Notes: a model not told the origin generated them from the sequence alone. A stretch of 64,000 bases of DNA from Blastococcus xanthinilyticus (GCF_008124835.1 NZ_VNHW01000003.1:186001-250000); one strand, 5' to 3'; numbered from the stretch's first letter, positions 1-8,921 are shown. Translations and numbers: made by a program.

Positions 1-823
1 AGTGCGCGTCGAAGGCCGACCGGGCGAGCGCCACGGCCGCCTCGTCGGTCTCCGCGACGACGACGTGCCGCAGCATCCCGAACCGCGGCGGCGACCCGGG
101 CAGGCTGTACCGGACGCCGCCGTCGGCGGCGGACCGCGAGAAGTGCTCGAAGAACACCCGGCTCTGCTCGCGCACGACCTCCAGAGGCGGCGAGGCGAAG
201 CCGAAGCCGAACAGCACGTTGTAGCCCTCGTCGCCCAGCCGCGGGATCGAGGCCGCGTTGGACGTCGGGTACCAGAGCGGCGGGTGCGGGGACTGGAAGA
301 CGGGGACGTGCAGCGGGACCTCCGCGGCCGCGCCGTCGGCGCCCGGCCGGCGGAACGTCCCGGTCTCCAGCGCCTCGACGATCGCGGGGAACAGCTGCTC
401 GAACGACTCCGCGGTGCCGGCCGGGGTCAGCCCGTACATGGCCGCCTCGATGGGGGAGGAGCCCTTGCCCACGCCGATGTCCAGCCGGCCGTGGCTGAGC
501 TGGTCGAGCATGCAGATCTCCTGCACCAGCCGCAGGGGGTCGTAGAGCGGCACGATGAAGGTGGTCGGTGCGAGGCGGATCCGCTCGGTCTCCCGCGCGG
601 CGGCGGCGAGGAACACCGCCGGGGAGGGCGACAGCCCGAGCGGGGTGCCGTGGTGCTCGGCCAGGTGGTAGGTGCTGAACCCGCCCCGGTCGGCCTCGGC
701 GAGGACCCGGAGCCGGGCGTCGTAGACCTCGGCCGGCGACCGGCCGGGCACGGCGTCGATCCAGTCGAAGAGGCCGAACTCCAGGTCGCCGCGCACCGCG
801 TGCTCGGCCGGCTCTGCGGACAT
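1..823 (-). CDS. LLM-class flavin-dependent oxidoreductase (bacterial luciferase-like), 3' end cut by window
   Basis: Reading from the ATG at 823 gives 274 codons without a stop up to the window edge. The N-terminus (GDLEFGLFDWIDAVPG), the HLAEHHGTPLGLSPSPAVFL stretch, the DQLSHGRLDIGVGKGSS stretch and NVLFGFGFASPP are typical of luciferase-like monooxygenases, which oxidise organic substrates with O2 and reduced flavin supplied by a separate reductase. The family is usually about 340-360 residues, so roughly 70-80 C-terminal residues lie outside the window. It stands alone, in tandem with the next minus-strand gene but separated by about 110 nt. The substrate cannot be inferred. Confidence 0.88.
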   Translation of the reverse strand, partial: MSAEPAEHAVRGDLEFGLFDWIDAVPGRSPAEVYDARLRVLAEADRGGFSTYHLAEHHGTPLGLSPSPAVFLAAAARETERIRLAPTTFIVPLYDPLRLVQEICMLDQLSHGRLDIGVGKGSSPIEAAMYGLTPAGTAESFEQLFPAIVEALETGTFRRPGADGAAAEVPLHVPVFQSPHPPLWYPTSNAASIPRLGDEGYNVLFGFGFASPPLEVVREQSRVFFEHFSRSAADGGVRYSLPGSPPRFGMLRHVVVAETDEAAVALARSAFDAH

Positions 824-935
824 CGTCGTCCCCTCGTGTCGCGCGTCCGGGCCAGTGGGTCCGCCCCGGCAACGGAACCTACCCACCCACCTGCCCGTCC
901 GCCGACCGCGGCGACCGGGCGCCGGACGGCACCCG

Positions 936-2621
936 TCAGCGCGGGCCCTGGCCGCGGTCGGGTTCGGGGCGCGGCGGTTCCGCCTGCCGCTGCCGGTCCT
1001 CCGTCAGGTAGCCGCTGACCAGCTGCTCGGCGGTCGAGGCGGTGGCGGAGAAGCCGGTGATCGCGGAGACGAACGCCGGCCCGCTGAGGGTGGCGAGCTC
1101 GGTGTCCTCGAGGGCCCGGACGGTCGCCGTCCGCGGCACCGCGCGGAGCAGGGCGATCTCCCCGAAGGCGTCGCCGGCCCCGAGCCGGCGGATCTCCCGC
1201 CCGTCGACGAGCACGGCCACGCGGCCGGACTCGACGACGTAGAACCCGTCGCCCGGGTCGCCCTGCCGGAACACGTCGGTCTGCGCCGGGACGCCGACCC
1301 GGCCCAGGCGCTGCGCCAGGCCCTCGATGACGGGGACGGGCAGGAGGCGGAACATGCCGACCCGGCGCAGCAGCGTGATCCGGTCCTTCCGGACGCCGAT
1401 GTCGGCATCGATCGCCCGGAGCGCCGCCCAGCGCGCCACGACGGCCACCGGCAGGACGGCGCCGGTGGCGAGGAGCGCCCCGGTGCCGCCCAGCGCGGAC
1501 AGGACGAACGGGACGGCCAGCGAGCCCATGGCCAGAGCGAGGGAGAACACCGCCTCGGTGAGGGCGAGCACCCGCGCCAGCGTCTGGTCGGGGACCAGCC
1601 GCTGCAGCAGCGTGAACCCGGTGACGTCGACGATGGCGTTGGCCGCGCCGATGACCACGAAGGCGCCGATCGCCACGGGGCTGCCCGTCAGCAGGCCGAT
1701 CAGCACGAGCGGTGCACCCCACAGCGCGATCCCGGCACCGAACAGCGTGCCCAGCCGGGCGCTCCCCGCGGCGCCGATCGAGGCCATCGCCGCCAGGAAC
1801 CCGCCGACCCCGAAGGCCGCCCACAGGATCCCGACCCCGGGGCCGCCCAGGTCGGTGAGCTCCACGGCCACCACCACCGCCAGCACGGTGACCGCGCCCC
1901 GGACGAGGCACTGCGCGCCGCCCAGCACGATCACCTCGAGGGCGCGCGGGCGCCGGCGGAGCTCGCGCAGGCCCTCCACCACGTCGGCGACCACGCCACC
2001 CCGGCCGGTCGGCCCACCGGCCGCGGCGAGGTGCGGCGTCTCGTAGCGCAGCCGGGCGGCGAGTCCGCCGGCCAGCCCGGCGAGCAGGGCCACCGCGGCG
2101 AACGCGGCGGCCGGGTCGTAGGCCGCGAGCAGTGCGGCCGCGGCGAGCGGGCCGACGAGCGCGGCGGCCCCGTCGAGGATGGCCCGGACGGCGTTCACGC
2201 CGGTGAGCTCCTCCGGGGTGGTGCACAGCGTGGGGAACAGGGCGGCGAGCACCGGCCGGTAGGCGGCATGGCAGACCGTCGAGAGGGTGAGCAGCGCGTA
2301 CACCACCGCCGACTGGTCCACGGCGACCGCCGCCCCCGCCGCGGTGGCCGCCCGGAGCACGCAGGCGGCGACGAGCAACTGGCGGCGCGAGACCCGGTCG
2401 GCCAGCACGCCCAGCCAGGGGAGCGCGACCGTCGCCGGCAGCACGCGCAGGAACCCGACCAGACCCACCCCGGCCGCGCCGTCCTGGTCGAACGCGTACA
2501 CCGTCATCGCCGAGAGGAAGAGGAACTCGCCCGTCCAGGCGGCCAGCGACGACAACTGCGCGAGGCGCAGGTTCCGGTTGCCGGTCACCGACGCCCAGGC
2601 CTCGCGGTACGAGCCCGCCAC
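936..2621 (-). CDS. MFS transporter with C-terminal cyclic nucleotide-binding domain
   Basis: The product is about 561 residues. Residues ~1-410 are a hydrophobic MFS body of the EntS-like (MFS_3) type, with many membrane helices and a short loop GVLADRVSRRQLL between early helices. After a charged linker, residues ~425-540 form a CAP_ED/cNMP-binding domain: DVFRQGDPGDGFYVVESG, then a phosphate-binding cassette FGEIALLRAVPRTATV that keeps the Glu and Arg expected for binding a cyclic phosphate. I chose the GTG at 2621 because the frame upstream overlaps the divergent PIG-L gene and is not protein-like. Known family logic suggests an exporter gated or tuned by a cyclic nucleotide; the cargo is unknown. 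The neighbouring PIG-L protein carries a related domain. Confidence 0.85.
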   Translation of the reverse strand: MAGSYREAWASVTGNRNLRLAQLSSLAAWTGEFLFLSAMTVYAFDQDGAAGVGLVGFLRVLPATVALPWLGVLADRVSRRQLLVAACVLRAATAAGAAVAVDQSAVVYALLTLSTVCHAAYRPVLAALFPTLCTTPEELTGVNAVRAILDGAAALVGPLAAAALLAAYDPAAAFAAVALLAGLAGGLAARLRYETPHLAAAGGPTGRGGVVADVVEGLRELRRRPRALEVIVLGGAQCLVRGAVTVLAVVVAVELTDLGGPGVGILWAAFGVGGFLAAMASIGAAGSARLGTLFGAGIALWGAPLVLIGLLTGSPVAIGAFVVIGAANAIVDVTGFTLLQRLVPDQTLARVLALTEAVFSLALAMGSLAVPFVLSALGGTGALLATGAVLPVAVVARWAALRAIDADIGVRKDRITLLRRVGMFRLLPVPVIEGLAQRLGRVGVPAQTDVFRQGDPGDGFYVVESGRVAVLVDGREIRRLGAGDAFGEIALLRAVPRTATVRALEDTELATLSGPAFVSAITGFSATASTAEQLVSGYLTEDRQRQAEPPRPEPDRGQGPR

Positions 2622-2784
2622 GGCGCGGACGCTAGCAGCGATGCCGGGCCGTGAGGGCCGGCTGCGCCGCGGCCGCTGCTGGTGACCTGCCCGGCGAGGC
2701 GGTACCGTGCCGAACCCCGGCCGGCCGTCGACAGCTCCACCCCGCGCAGCCGGCGGCAGGATCGACGGGGATGGGGAAGCGCAC

Positions 2785-3945
2785 ATGTCTGAGGACCCGA
2801 TCGGGCGGCCGCCGCGCCTGCTGGGCATCTTCGCCCACCCGGACGACGAGACGATCTGCGCCGGCGGGACGCTCGCCAAGTACGCGAGCACCGGCGCCGA
2901 AGTCAGCGTGGTCGCGCTCACGAGGGGCGGGGCCGGGCAGATCAGGGACGCCGCCGTCGCGACCCGGGCCACCCTGACCGCGGTCCGGGAGCGCGAGCTC
3001 GCCGCGGCCGGCGAGGCGCTCGGGCTGACCCGGACCAGGTGTCTCGACCATCTGGACGGCGGCCTCGCCGACGTCGACGGCGAGAGCCTGATCGCGCAGG
3101 TGTCGGAGCTGATCACGGAGTTCGATCCCGACGTGGTGATCACGTTCGGGGCCGACGGGTTCTCCGGTCACCCCGACCACGTGGCCGTGGGCGCTGCGGT
3201 CACCGCGGCCTGCTACCGGCTGCGACCGGCGACCTCCCCGCGGCTGTTCCACTGCCACCTGCCGCGGAGCCGGATGCTGCTCCGCGACCGCCTGGCCGCC
3301 TGGGTGGTCGAGCTGACGACCCGGTTCAAGGGCAGCCGGGACTTCGTGCGCGCCCTGTCGGTCTTCTCGCGCGAGACGGCGGGGCTGGGGTACGCGGCCG
3401 ACTTCATCGAGGTCGAGTGGTTCCCGGCCGGCTCCTACCTCATCGAGCAGGGGGAACAGGCGACGACGATGCACTTCCTGCTCTCCGGGACCGTGGAGAT
3501 CCGGCGGGAGGACGCCCACGGCCACGTGCAGGTGGTCGACCGGTCCGGCCCCGGTGAGTTCATCGGGGAGGAGGGCATCGCCACCGGCCGGCCGCGCAAC
3601 GCGCACGTGGTGGCCGTCGACGACGTCACCAGCCTGACGTTCCTGGCTGCGGAGCCCTTCTCCGCCGCCGACGGGCAGCGGGATCCGGCGCTCCCGCTGC
3701 TGACCCGGACGCTGCCCTCGGGGGACCGGGTCGACGCCCGGGTGAGCACCTGCATCGACGTCTCGGACTTCGTCGGGCACAAGATCCGGGCGACGGCGGC
3801 GCACCGGTCCCAGTACCCGATCGACCCGGCGATGTTCCCCGACTCGATCCTCCGCGAGATGTTCGGCGTCGAGTACTTCATCCAGGTGCTGCCGGAACGC
3901 GCGCTGGACGCGTCCCTCCTCGGCGACGGCGCCTCAGGTCGCTGA
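2785..3945 (+). CDS. PIG-L (LmbE-like) deacetylase with an inserted cyclic nucleotide-binding domain
   Basis: The product is 386 residues. The PIG-L zinc motif AHPDDE is near residue 17 and the HPDH motif near residue 132, as in N-acetylglucosaminyl (MshB/LmbE-like) deacetylases. Residues ~205-300 are a CAP_ED-like domain (SYLIEQGEQATTMHFLLSG, then FIGEEGIATGRPRNAHV with the Glu and Arg of a phosphate-binding cassette). The end of the PIG-L fold follows it (DFVGHKIRATAAHRSQYP), so the sensory domain interrupts the enzyme. The ATG at 2785 is preceded by a GGGGA ribosome site. The gene is divergent from the MFS-cNMP fusion and overlaps the next gene tail-to-tail by 12 nt. Deacetylation of a small N-acetyl sugar conjugate under nucleotide control is inferred. 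Confidence 0.85.
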   Translation: MSEDPIGRPPRLLGIFAHPDDETICAGGTLAKYASTGAEVSVVALTRGGAGQIRDAAVATRATLTAVRERELAAAGEALGLTRTRCLDHLDGGLADVDGESLIAQVSELITEFDPDVVITFGADGFSGHPDHVAVGAAVTAACYRLRPATSPRLFHCHLPRSRMLLRDRLAAWVVELTTRFKGSRDFVRALSVFSRETAGLGYAADFIEVEWFPAGSYLIEQGEQATTMHFLLSGTVEIRREDAHGHVQVVDRSGPGEFIGEEGIATGRPRNAHVVAVDDVTSLTFLAAEPFSAADGQRDPALPLLTRTLPSGDRVDARVSTCIDVSDFVGHKIRATAAHRSQYPIDPAMFPDSILREMFGVEYFIQVLPERALDASLLGDGASGR

Positions 3946-4653
3946 GGCCAGCGCCCGAGACCGTCGGCGGGGGAGGACGTGGGGAAGGCCCCGGCCCACC
4001 ATGTCGAAGGTGGCACCGATGCGCAGGAGCAGCGACGGGCCCGGCAGGTCGGCGAGGGGTGCGGCGATGTCCTCGACGTCGATGTAGAAGCTCTGCACGG
4101 GGCCGATGCCCTCGAGGTCCTGGCCGATCTCGTGGGCGACCAGCTCGGCGGGGGCGGCGCCGCCGTTGCGCCAGAGGTCGTCGGTGACGAGCAGGTACTC
4201 CGGCACCGTCACGGGGTTCTTCAGCAGGCGGTGGACGTAGATGACGTCCATGCCGACGAGCTTCTTGCGGCGCCGGATCGTCTGGGTGGCGACGTCCCCG
4301 ACGTGCGCCACGAACTTCAGCTTCAGGGCGCCGGTCTTCGTGCAGCTCCCGCAGGGGCACATGTTGAGCTCGATCAGCCGGCGCTGCGCGTGGAAGGCGC
4401 GGTGCATGGCGACGGCGGCACCGGTGGCGGCGGAGAGGACCGCTGCGCCATCCAGGCCCTCGGCGTCGCGGGAGAGGAAGGCCGCATCGCCCTCGATCTC
4501 GATGAGGTCGAAGTCCCGTGCCGCGCCGACGATCTTGTCGAGCAGGCGTCTGGTCGCCGCCTCCGCGTGCCCCAGCATGCTGCGGTGGAACTGCATGTAG
4601 TCCGTGTAGCCGCCGATGTCGGCGATCAGGAGCAGCGCCCGCCGGGTCGTCAT
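3934..4653 (-). CDS. DUF2652 protein, class III nucleotide cyclase-like
   Basis: The product is 239 residues from the ATG at 4653. It opens with LLIADIGGYTDYMQFH and later has IEIEGDAAFLS; Asp12 and Asp56 are 44 residues apart, the same spacing as the two metal-binding Asp of class III adenylate cyclases. A Cys cluster CPCGSC (~residue 96) follows, then LKFVAHVGDVA, which matches the strand after the cyclase core. The family is annotated DUF2652 and its catalytic activity is not established. Its position beside two proteins with cNMP-binding domains makes a signalling role attractive, but residues fixing adenine or guanine specificity could not be assigned by eye. Confidence 0.8.
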   Translation of the reverse strand: MTTRRALLLIADIGGYTDYMQFHRSMLGHAEAATRRLLDKIVGAARDFDLIEIEGDAAFLSRDAEGLDGAAVLSAATGAAVAMHRAFHAQRRLIELNMCPCGSCTKTGALKLKFVAHVGDVATQTIRRRKKLVGMDVIYVHRLLKNPVTVPEYLLVTDDLWRNGGAAPAELVAHEIGQDLEGIGPVQSFYIDVEDIAAPLADLPGPSLLLRIGATFDMVGRGLPHVLPRRRSRALASAT

Positions 4654-4740
4654 GGGGGACAGTAACGCCGCCGGGCGGGGCGTGGGAGTCCTCGCCGTCC
4701 GGTGCCGGACGACTGGCGGCCGGGCCCTGGTCACCGCACG

Positions 4741-6339
4741 ATGGCCGCGGAGGTGGGGCCGGTGACGGCGCGCGCGGAGGGTCGTGGCCGGGGGCCGGAC
4801 GGGTACCGGGGCGATCCCGCGCTGGCCGACTTCCCGGACCGGGCCCCGGGGACGCGGCGCTGGTGCTTCGCCGATCAGCTCGGTCCGCACTTCCTCGACC
4901 AGCCTGAGCAGCCGGTGCTGCTGATCGAGTCGCGGGCGGTGTTCGCCCGCCGCCGGTTCCACCGGCAGAAGGCGCACCTGGTGCTCTCGGCGCTCCGGCA
5001 CCGCGCCGCCGAGCTGGGCGACCAGGCCGAGTTCCACCAGGTCGGCACCTACGGCGAGGCGCTCGACCGGGTCGGGGAGCCGCTGAGCGTCTGCGCGCCG
5101 ACCTCGTGGGGCAGCCGCGACCTCGTCCTGCGCCGCCCGGGCGTGCAGCTGCTCGCCGCCCGCGGGTTCGGGAGCTCCCACGCGGAGTTCGCGGCCTGGG
5201 CCGACGGCCGCGGGCGGCAGCGGCTGCTCATGGAGGACTTCTACCGCGACGCCCGGCGCCGGCACGACGTCCTCCTGGACGGCGCACAGCCGGTCGGTGG
5301 CCGCTGGAACCTGGACGAGGAGAACCGGCAGCCGCCGCCCGCCGACGGTCGTTCGCCGGCCCCGGAGCCGTGGTGGCCGGAGGAGGACGAGATCGACGAG
5401 GAGGTGCGCGCCGACCTGGACCGCTGGGAGGCGGCGGGTGACGTCTCGTTCGTGGGTGACGACGGTCCGCGGCTGTTCCCGGCCAGCCGGCAGGAGGCGC
5501 GGCACCGGCTGGCCGACTTCCTGGACAACCGGCTGGGCGCCTTCGGCCCGCACGAGGACGCGATGCTGGCCGGCGAGCGGTGGCTGGCCCACTCGCTGCT
5601 CTCGCCCGCGCTCAACCTCGGGCTGCTCGACCCGCTCGACGTCGTCGCGCAGGCCGAGCGCCGCTACCGCGACTCGGTCTCGGACGGGGATCCGCTGCCG
5701 CTGAACAGCGTCGAGGGCTTCGTGCGGCAGGTGCTGGGCTGGCGGGACTACATCTGGCACATGTACTGGCACCTCGGCCGCGACTTCCGGACCCGCAACG
5801 CCCTGGCCGCGCACGCCGACGTGCCGGACTGGCTGGCCGGGCTCGACGACACCGCCGTCGACGCCGCCTGCCTGTCCGACGTCCTGGGCGACCTGCGCCG
5901 CGACGGCTGGGTGCACCACATCCCGCGGCTGATGGTGCTCGGCAACTACGCGCTGCAGCGGGGGATCGACCCCTCGGCGATGACCGACTGGTTCCACGAG
6001 AGCTTCGTCGACGGCTACGAGTGGGTGATGGTCGCCAACGTCGTCGGCATGAGCCAGCACGCCGACGGCGGCCTGCTCGCCACCAAGCCCTACGCCTCCG
6101 GCGGGGCCTACATCCACCGGATGAGCGACTACTGCGGCGGCTGCCGCTACGACCCGAGGAAGCGGCTGGGGGACGACGCCTGCCCCTTCACCGCGGGCTA
6201 CTGGGCCTTCCTCGATCGCACGCGCGACCGGCTGGCGGGCAACCCCCGCATGCGCCGGCCGCTGCAGGGCCTCGACCGGCTCGCGGACCTCGAGGCCGTG
6301 GTCGAGCAGGAGCGGCTCCGCGGCACGACGCCGCCCTGA
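4741..6339 (+). CDS. FeS-BCP-type (6-4) photolyase / cryptochrome-like protein
   Basis: The product is about 532 residues from the ATG at 4741; a GTG at 4702 would add 13 residues. The N-terminus (RRWCFADQLGPHFLD) is the antenna domain of the photolyase-related branch, and the C-terminal half carries the FAD-binding helices (RQVLGWRDYIWHMYW, NYALQRGIDPSAMTDWF). Four Cys fit the [4Fe-4S] ligands of the prokaryotic (6-4) photolyases (PhrB type): one in AACLSDV, then DYCGGCRYDP and GDDACPF, with C-x2-C-x12-C spacing. These enzymes use blue light and FADH- to repair (6-4) pyrimidine photoproducts. It is a single gene with no photolyase partner nearby. Confidence 0.9.
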   Translation: MAAEVGPVTARAEGRGRGPDGYRGDPALADFPDRAPGTRRWCFADQLGPHFLDQPEQPVLLIESRAVFARRRFHRQKAHLVLSALRHRAAELGDQAEFHQVGTYGEALDRVGEPLSVCAPTSWGSRDLVLRRPGVQLLAARGFGSSHAEFAAWADGRGRQRLLMEDFYRDARRRHDVLLDGAQPVGGRWNLDEENRQPPPADGRSPAPEPWWPEEDEIDEEVRADLDRWEAAGDVSFVGDDGPRLFPASRQEARHRLADFLDNRLGAFGPHEDAMLAGERWLAHSLLSPALNLGLLDPLDVVAQAERRYRDSVSDGDPLPLNSVEGFVRQVLGWRDYIWHMYWHLGRDFRTRNALAAHADVPDWLAGLDDTAVDAACLSDVLGDLRRDGWVHHIPRLMVLGNYALQRGIDPSAMTDWFHESFVDGYEWVMVANVVGMSQHADGGLLATKPYASGGAYIHRMSDYCGGCRYDPRKRLGDDACPFTAGYWAFLDRTRDRLAGNPRMRRPLQGLDRLADLEAVVEQERLRGTTPP

Positions 6340-6348
6340 CGGGGTCGA

Positions 6349-7791
6349 CTAGACCGAGATGCCGACGAGCTTCGTGTCGAGGTACTCGTCGATGCCCTCG
6401 TACCCGCCCTCGCGCCCCAGCCCGCTGGCCTTGATGCCACCGAACGGTGCGGCAGCCGACGTGGGGTTGATGTCGTTGACCCCGACCATCCCGAACCGCA
6501 GCTTCTCGGTGACCCGGATCGCCCGCGACAGGTCGTTGGTGTAGACGTACGCGGCCAGGCCGTACTCGGTGTCGTTCGCCCGGGCGACGACCTCGTCCTC
6601 GTCGTCGAACGGCGTGACCGCGGCGATGGGCCCGAAGGTCTCCTCGCGGGAGATGAGCATGTCCGGCGTCACGTCGGCCAGCAGCGTCGGCGCGAAGAAG
6701 GTCGTGCCGTCGAGCCCGTCGACCTGCAGGCGCTCGCCGCCCGCCACCACCCGGGCGCCCCGGGTGCGGGCGTCGAGCACCTGGGCCTCCATCTTGGCCA
6801 CGGCGCGCTCGTCGATCAGCGGGCCGATCGAGACGCCGTCGTGGTCGCCCCTGCCGACCCGCAGCGCCGCGATCCGCTGCTCGAGGGTCGCCACGAAGGT
6901 GTCGTAGACCGAGCGGTGGACGTAGATGCGGTTGGGGCTGATGCACGCCTGGCCGGTGTTGAGGAACTTCACGAGCGCGGCCCCCTTGGCCGCGCGGACC
7001 GGATCGGCGTCGGGGAAGACGATGAACGGCGCGTGGCCGCCCAGCTCCACCGACACCCGCTTCAGCGTGGCGCCGGCCTTGGCCGCCAGCATCTTCCCGA
7101 CCGCGGTCGACCCGGTGAACGTCAGCTTCCGCACCACCGGGGACTCCAGCAGCGCGTCGCCGACCTCGCCGGGGCGCGTGGTGGTGACCAGGTTGACCAC
7201 CCCGGCGGGGACGCCTGCGTCGGCGAGCAGCTGGACGGCGCACAGCGGGGTCTGGTCGGCGGGCTTGAGGACCGAGGTGCACCCGGCGGCGATGGCCGGC
7301 GCGAGCTTGCGGGTCAGCATCGAGATCGGGTAGTTCCACGGGGTGATCGCCGCGACGACGCCGACCGGCTGGCGCATCGTCACGAAGCGCTGGTCCGCCC
7401 GCGCCGAGGGGATCGTGACCCCGCCGATGCGCTTGGCCTCCTCGGCGAACCACGCCAGGAAGTCCGCGGCGTACGCCACCTCGTTCATCGAGGCCTTCAG
7501 CGGTTTGCCCTGCTCGCGGGTCATCAGCGCGGCCAGGTCCTTCCGCCGCTCCCGCATCAGCGCGTCCGCCTTCGCGAGGACGGCCGCGCGCTCGTAGGCG
7601 GTGGCGCCGGACCAGGCCGGCAGCGCGCGATCAGCAGCGGCGATGGCCGCCCGGGTGTCCGTCGCGTCGCCGTCCGCGGCCTGCCCGATCACGTCGCCCG
7701 TGGCCGGATCCGTCACGGGGAACACCCGGCCACTCTCGGCCGGGCGCCACTGCCCGTCGATGTAGAGGGTCTGTCCTGGCTCATGCGTCAT
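6349..7791 (-). CDS. NAD(P)-dependent aldehyde dehydrogenase, succinate-semialdehyde dehydrogenase type
   Basis: The product is 480 residues from the ATG at 7791, which has GGAGG 7-11 nt upstream; an in-frame GTG at 7806 overlaps that ribosome site. The family signature is complete: ITPWNYPI, FTGSTAVGK, catalytic Glu in VELGGHAPF and catalytic Cys in NTGQACISPNR. The sequence LYIDGQW at the start and the FGGIKASGLGREGGYEGIDEYL ending resemble succinate-semialdehyde and related dehydrogenases that oxidise C4 semialdehydes to acids. Exact substrate is inferred. The stop is 10 nt from the end of the convergent photolyase gene. Confidence 0.92.
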   Translation of the reverse strand: MTHEPGQTLYIDGQWRPAESGRVFPVTDPATGDVIGQAADGDATDTRAAIAAADRALPAWSGATAYERAAVLAKADALMRERRKDLAALMTREQGKPLKASMNEVAYAADFLAWFAEEAKRIGGVTIPSARADQRFVTMRQPVGVVAAITPWNYPISMLTRKLAPAIAAGCTSVLKPADQTPLCAVQLLADAGVPAGVVNLVTTTRPGEVGDALLESPVVRKLTFTGSTAVGKMLAAKAGATLKRVSVELGGHAPFIVFPDADPVRAAKGAALVKFLNTGQACISPNRIYVHRSVYDTFVATLEQRIAALRVGRGDHDGVSIGPLIDERAVAKMEAQVLDARTRGARVVAGGERLQVDGLDGTTFFAPTLLADVTPDMLISREETFGPIAAVTPFDDEDEVVARANDTEYGLAAYVYTNDLSRAIRVTEKLRFGMVGVNDINPTSAAAPFGGIKASGLGREGGYEGIDEYLDTKLVGISV

Positions 7792-7979
7792 CGCGGCTTC
7801 CTCCACGGACCGGTGTCCTCGGGTGGCGGAGGCCGGCGTCCGCGCCCCGCGCCGGTCGAGATCGTCCCATCCCGGTCTGGGAGGACGTGGCCGCGGTCAC
7901 CGCGCGCTGCCCCGGTGACCGGGCGGGGCGGGTGCGGCACGGGTCGCGCTCGTCGCCGGGCCGGGGCAGGCTGGGCGCG

Positions 7980-8921
7980 GTGAGGGTCCTGGTCACCGGT
8001 GCGTCCGGGTTCGTGGGCAGCCGGCTGGCCACCGCGCTGGTGGAGGCGGGCCACGACGTCCGCGCGATGACCCGCCGGCCGGAGCGCTACGAGGGGGCCG
8101 GCACCCCCGTCGCCGGGGACGTCGGGGACGAGAGCTCGCTGCGGGAGGCGCTCGCCGGCTGCGCGGCCGCCTACTACCTGGTGCACTCCCTCGACGACCC
8201 GGACTTCGAGCGCAAGGACGCCGAGGCGGCCCGCGCGTTCGCCCGGGCCGCGGCCGCGACCGGGGTCGGCCGGATCGTCTACCTCGGCGGCCTGGGCCAG
8301 GACGGCGACCAGCTGTCGCGGCACCTGCGCAGCCGCCGGGAGGTCGAGCGGCTCCTGGGCGGCACCGGTGTGCCGGTGACGGTGCTGCGCGCGGGCATCG
8401 TCGTGGGCCACGGTGGGGTGTCGTGGGAGATGACCCGGCAGCTCGTGGCCCACCTGCCGGCCATGGTCACCCCCCGGTGGGTCAGCACGCGGACGCAGCC
8501 GATCGCGGTCGCCGACGTCGTCCGGTACCTGGTCGGTGTCCTCGAGGCACCGGAGGCCACCGGGCGGGTGTTCGAGGTGGGCGGGCCCGAGGTGCTGACC
8601 TACCTGCAGATGATGAGCCGGGTGGCCGAGATCCAGAACCGGCACATGTTCGTCGTCCCCGTGCCGCTGCTCAGCCCGCAGCTCTCCTCGCGCTGGCTGA
8701 CCCTGGTCACCGACGTCGACCTGGCCACCGGCCGCTCGCTGATCGACTCGATGACCAACGAGGTGGTGGTCACCGACGACGCCATCCGCTCGGTCGTGCC
8801 CTTCGAGCCCATGGACTACGACGAGATGGTGATGACCGCGCTGGTCGAACGGGCCCGGGAACGACGTCGGCATGCCGGCGAGCGGCGCGGCGGGTGGCTG
8901 AGCCGCGGAGCGCGGCGGTGA
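7980..8921 (+). CDS. NAD(P)H-binding epimerase/NmrA-like protein
   Basis: The product is 313 residues from the GTG at 7980, chosen because VLVTGASGFVGSRLA, the Rossmann motif GxxGxxG, begins directly after it. The middle (YYLVHSLDDPDFERKDAEAA and IVYLGGLGQDG) is typical of atypical short-chain reductases of the NmrA/YwnB group, which bind NAD(P)H but often lack the YxxxK catalytic pair. Its stop overlaps the next gene's GTG by 4 nt (GTGA), so the two are translationally coupled. Role unknown. Confidence 0.85.
   Translation: MRVLVTGASGFVGSRLATALVEAGHDVRAMTRRPERYEGAGTPVAGDVGDESSLREALAGCAAAYYLVHSLDDPDFERKDAEAARAFARAAAATGVGRIVYLGGLGQDGDQLSRHLRSRREVERLLGGTGVPVTVLRAGIVVGHGGVSWEMTRQLVAHLPAMVTPRWVSTRTQPIAVADVVRYLVGVLEAPEATGRVFEVGGPEVLTYLQMMSRVAEIQNRHMFVVPVPLLSPQLSSRWLTLVTDVDLATGRSLIDSMTNEVVVTDDAIRSVVPFEPMDYDEMVMTALVERARERRRHAGERRGGWLSRGARR

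Noticed and set aside
4701-4716. A further TGCCGGA-type motif copy upstream of the photolyase
   Set aside because: TGCCGGACGACTGGC shares only the left half with the repeated motif at 39-43 kb and lacks GTCAYGGC, so it is probably chance in GC-rich DNA.
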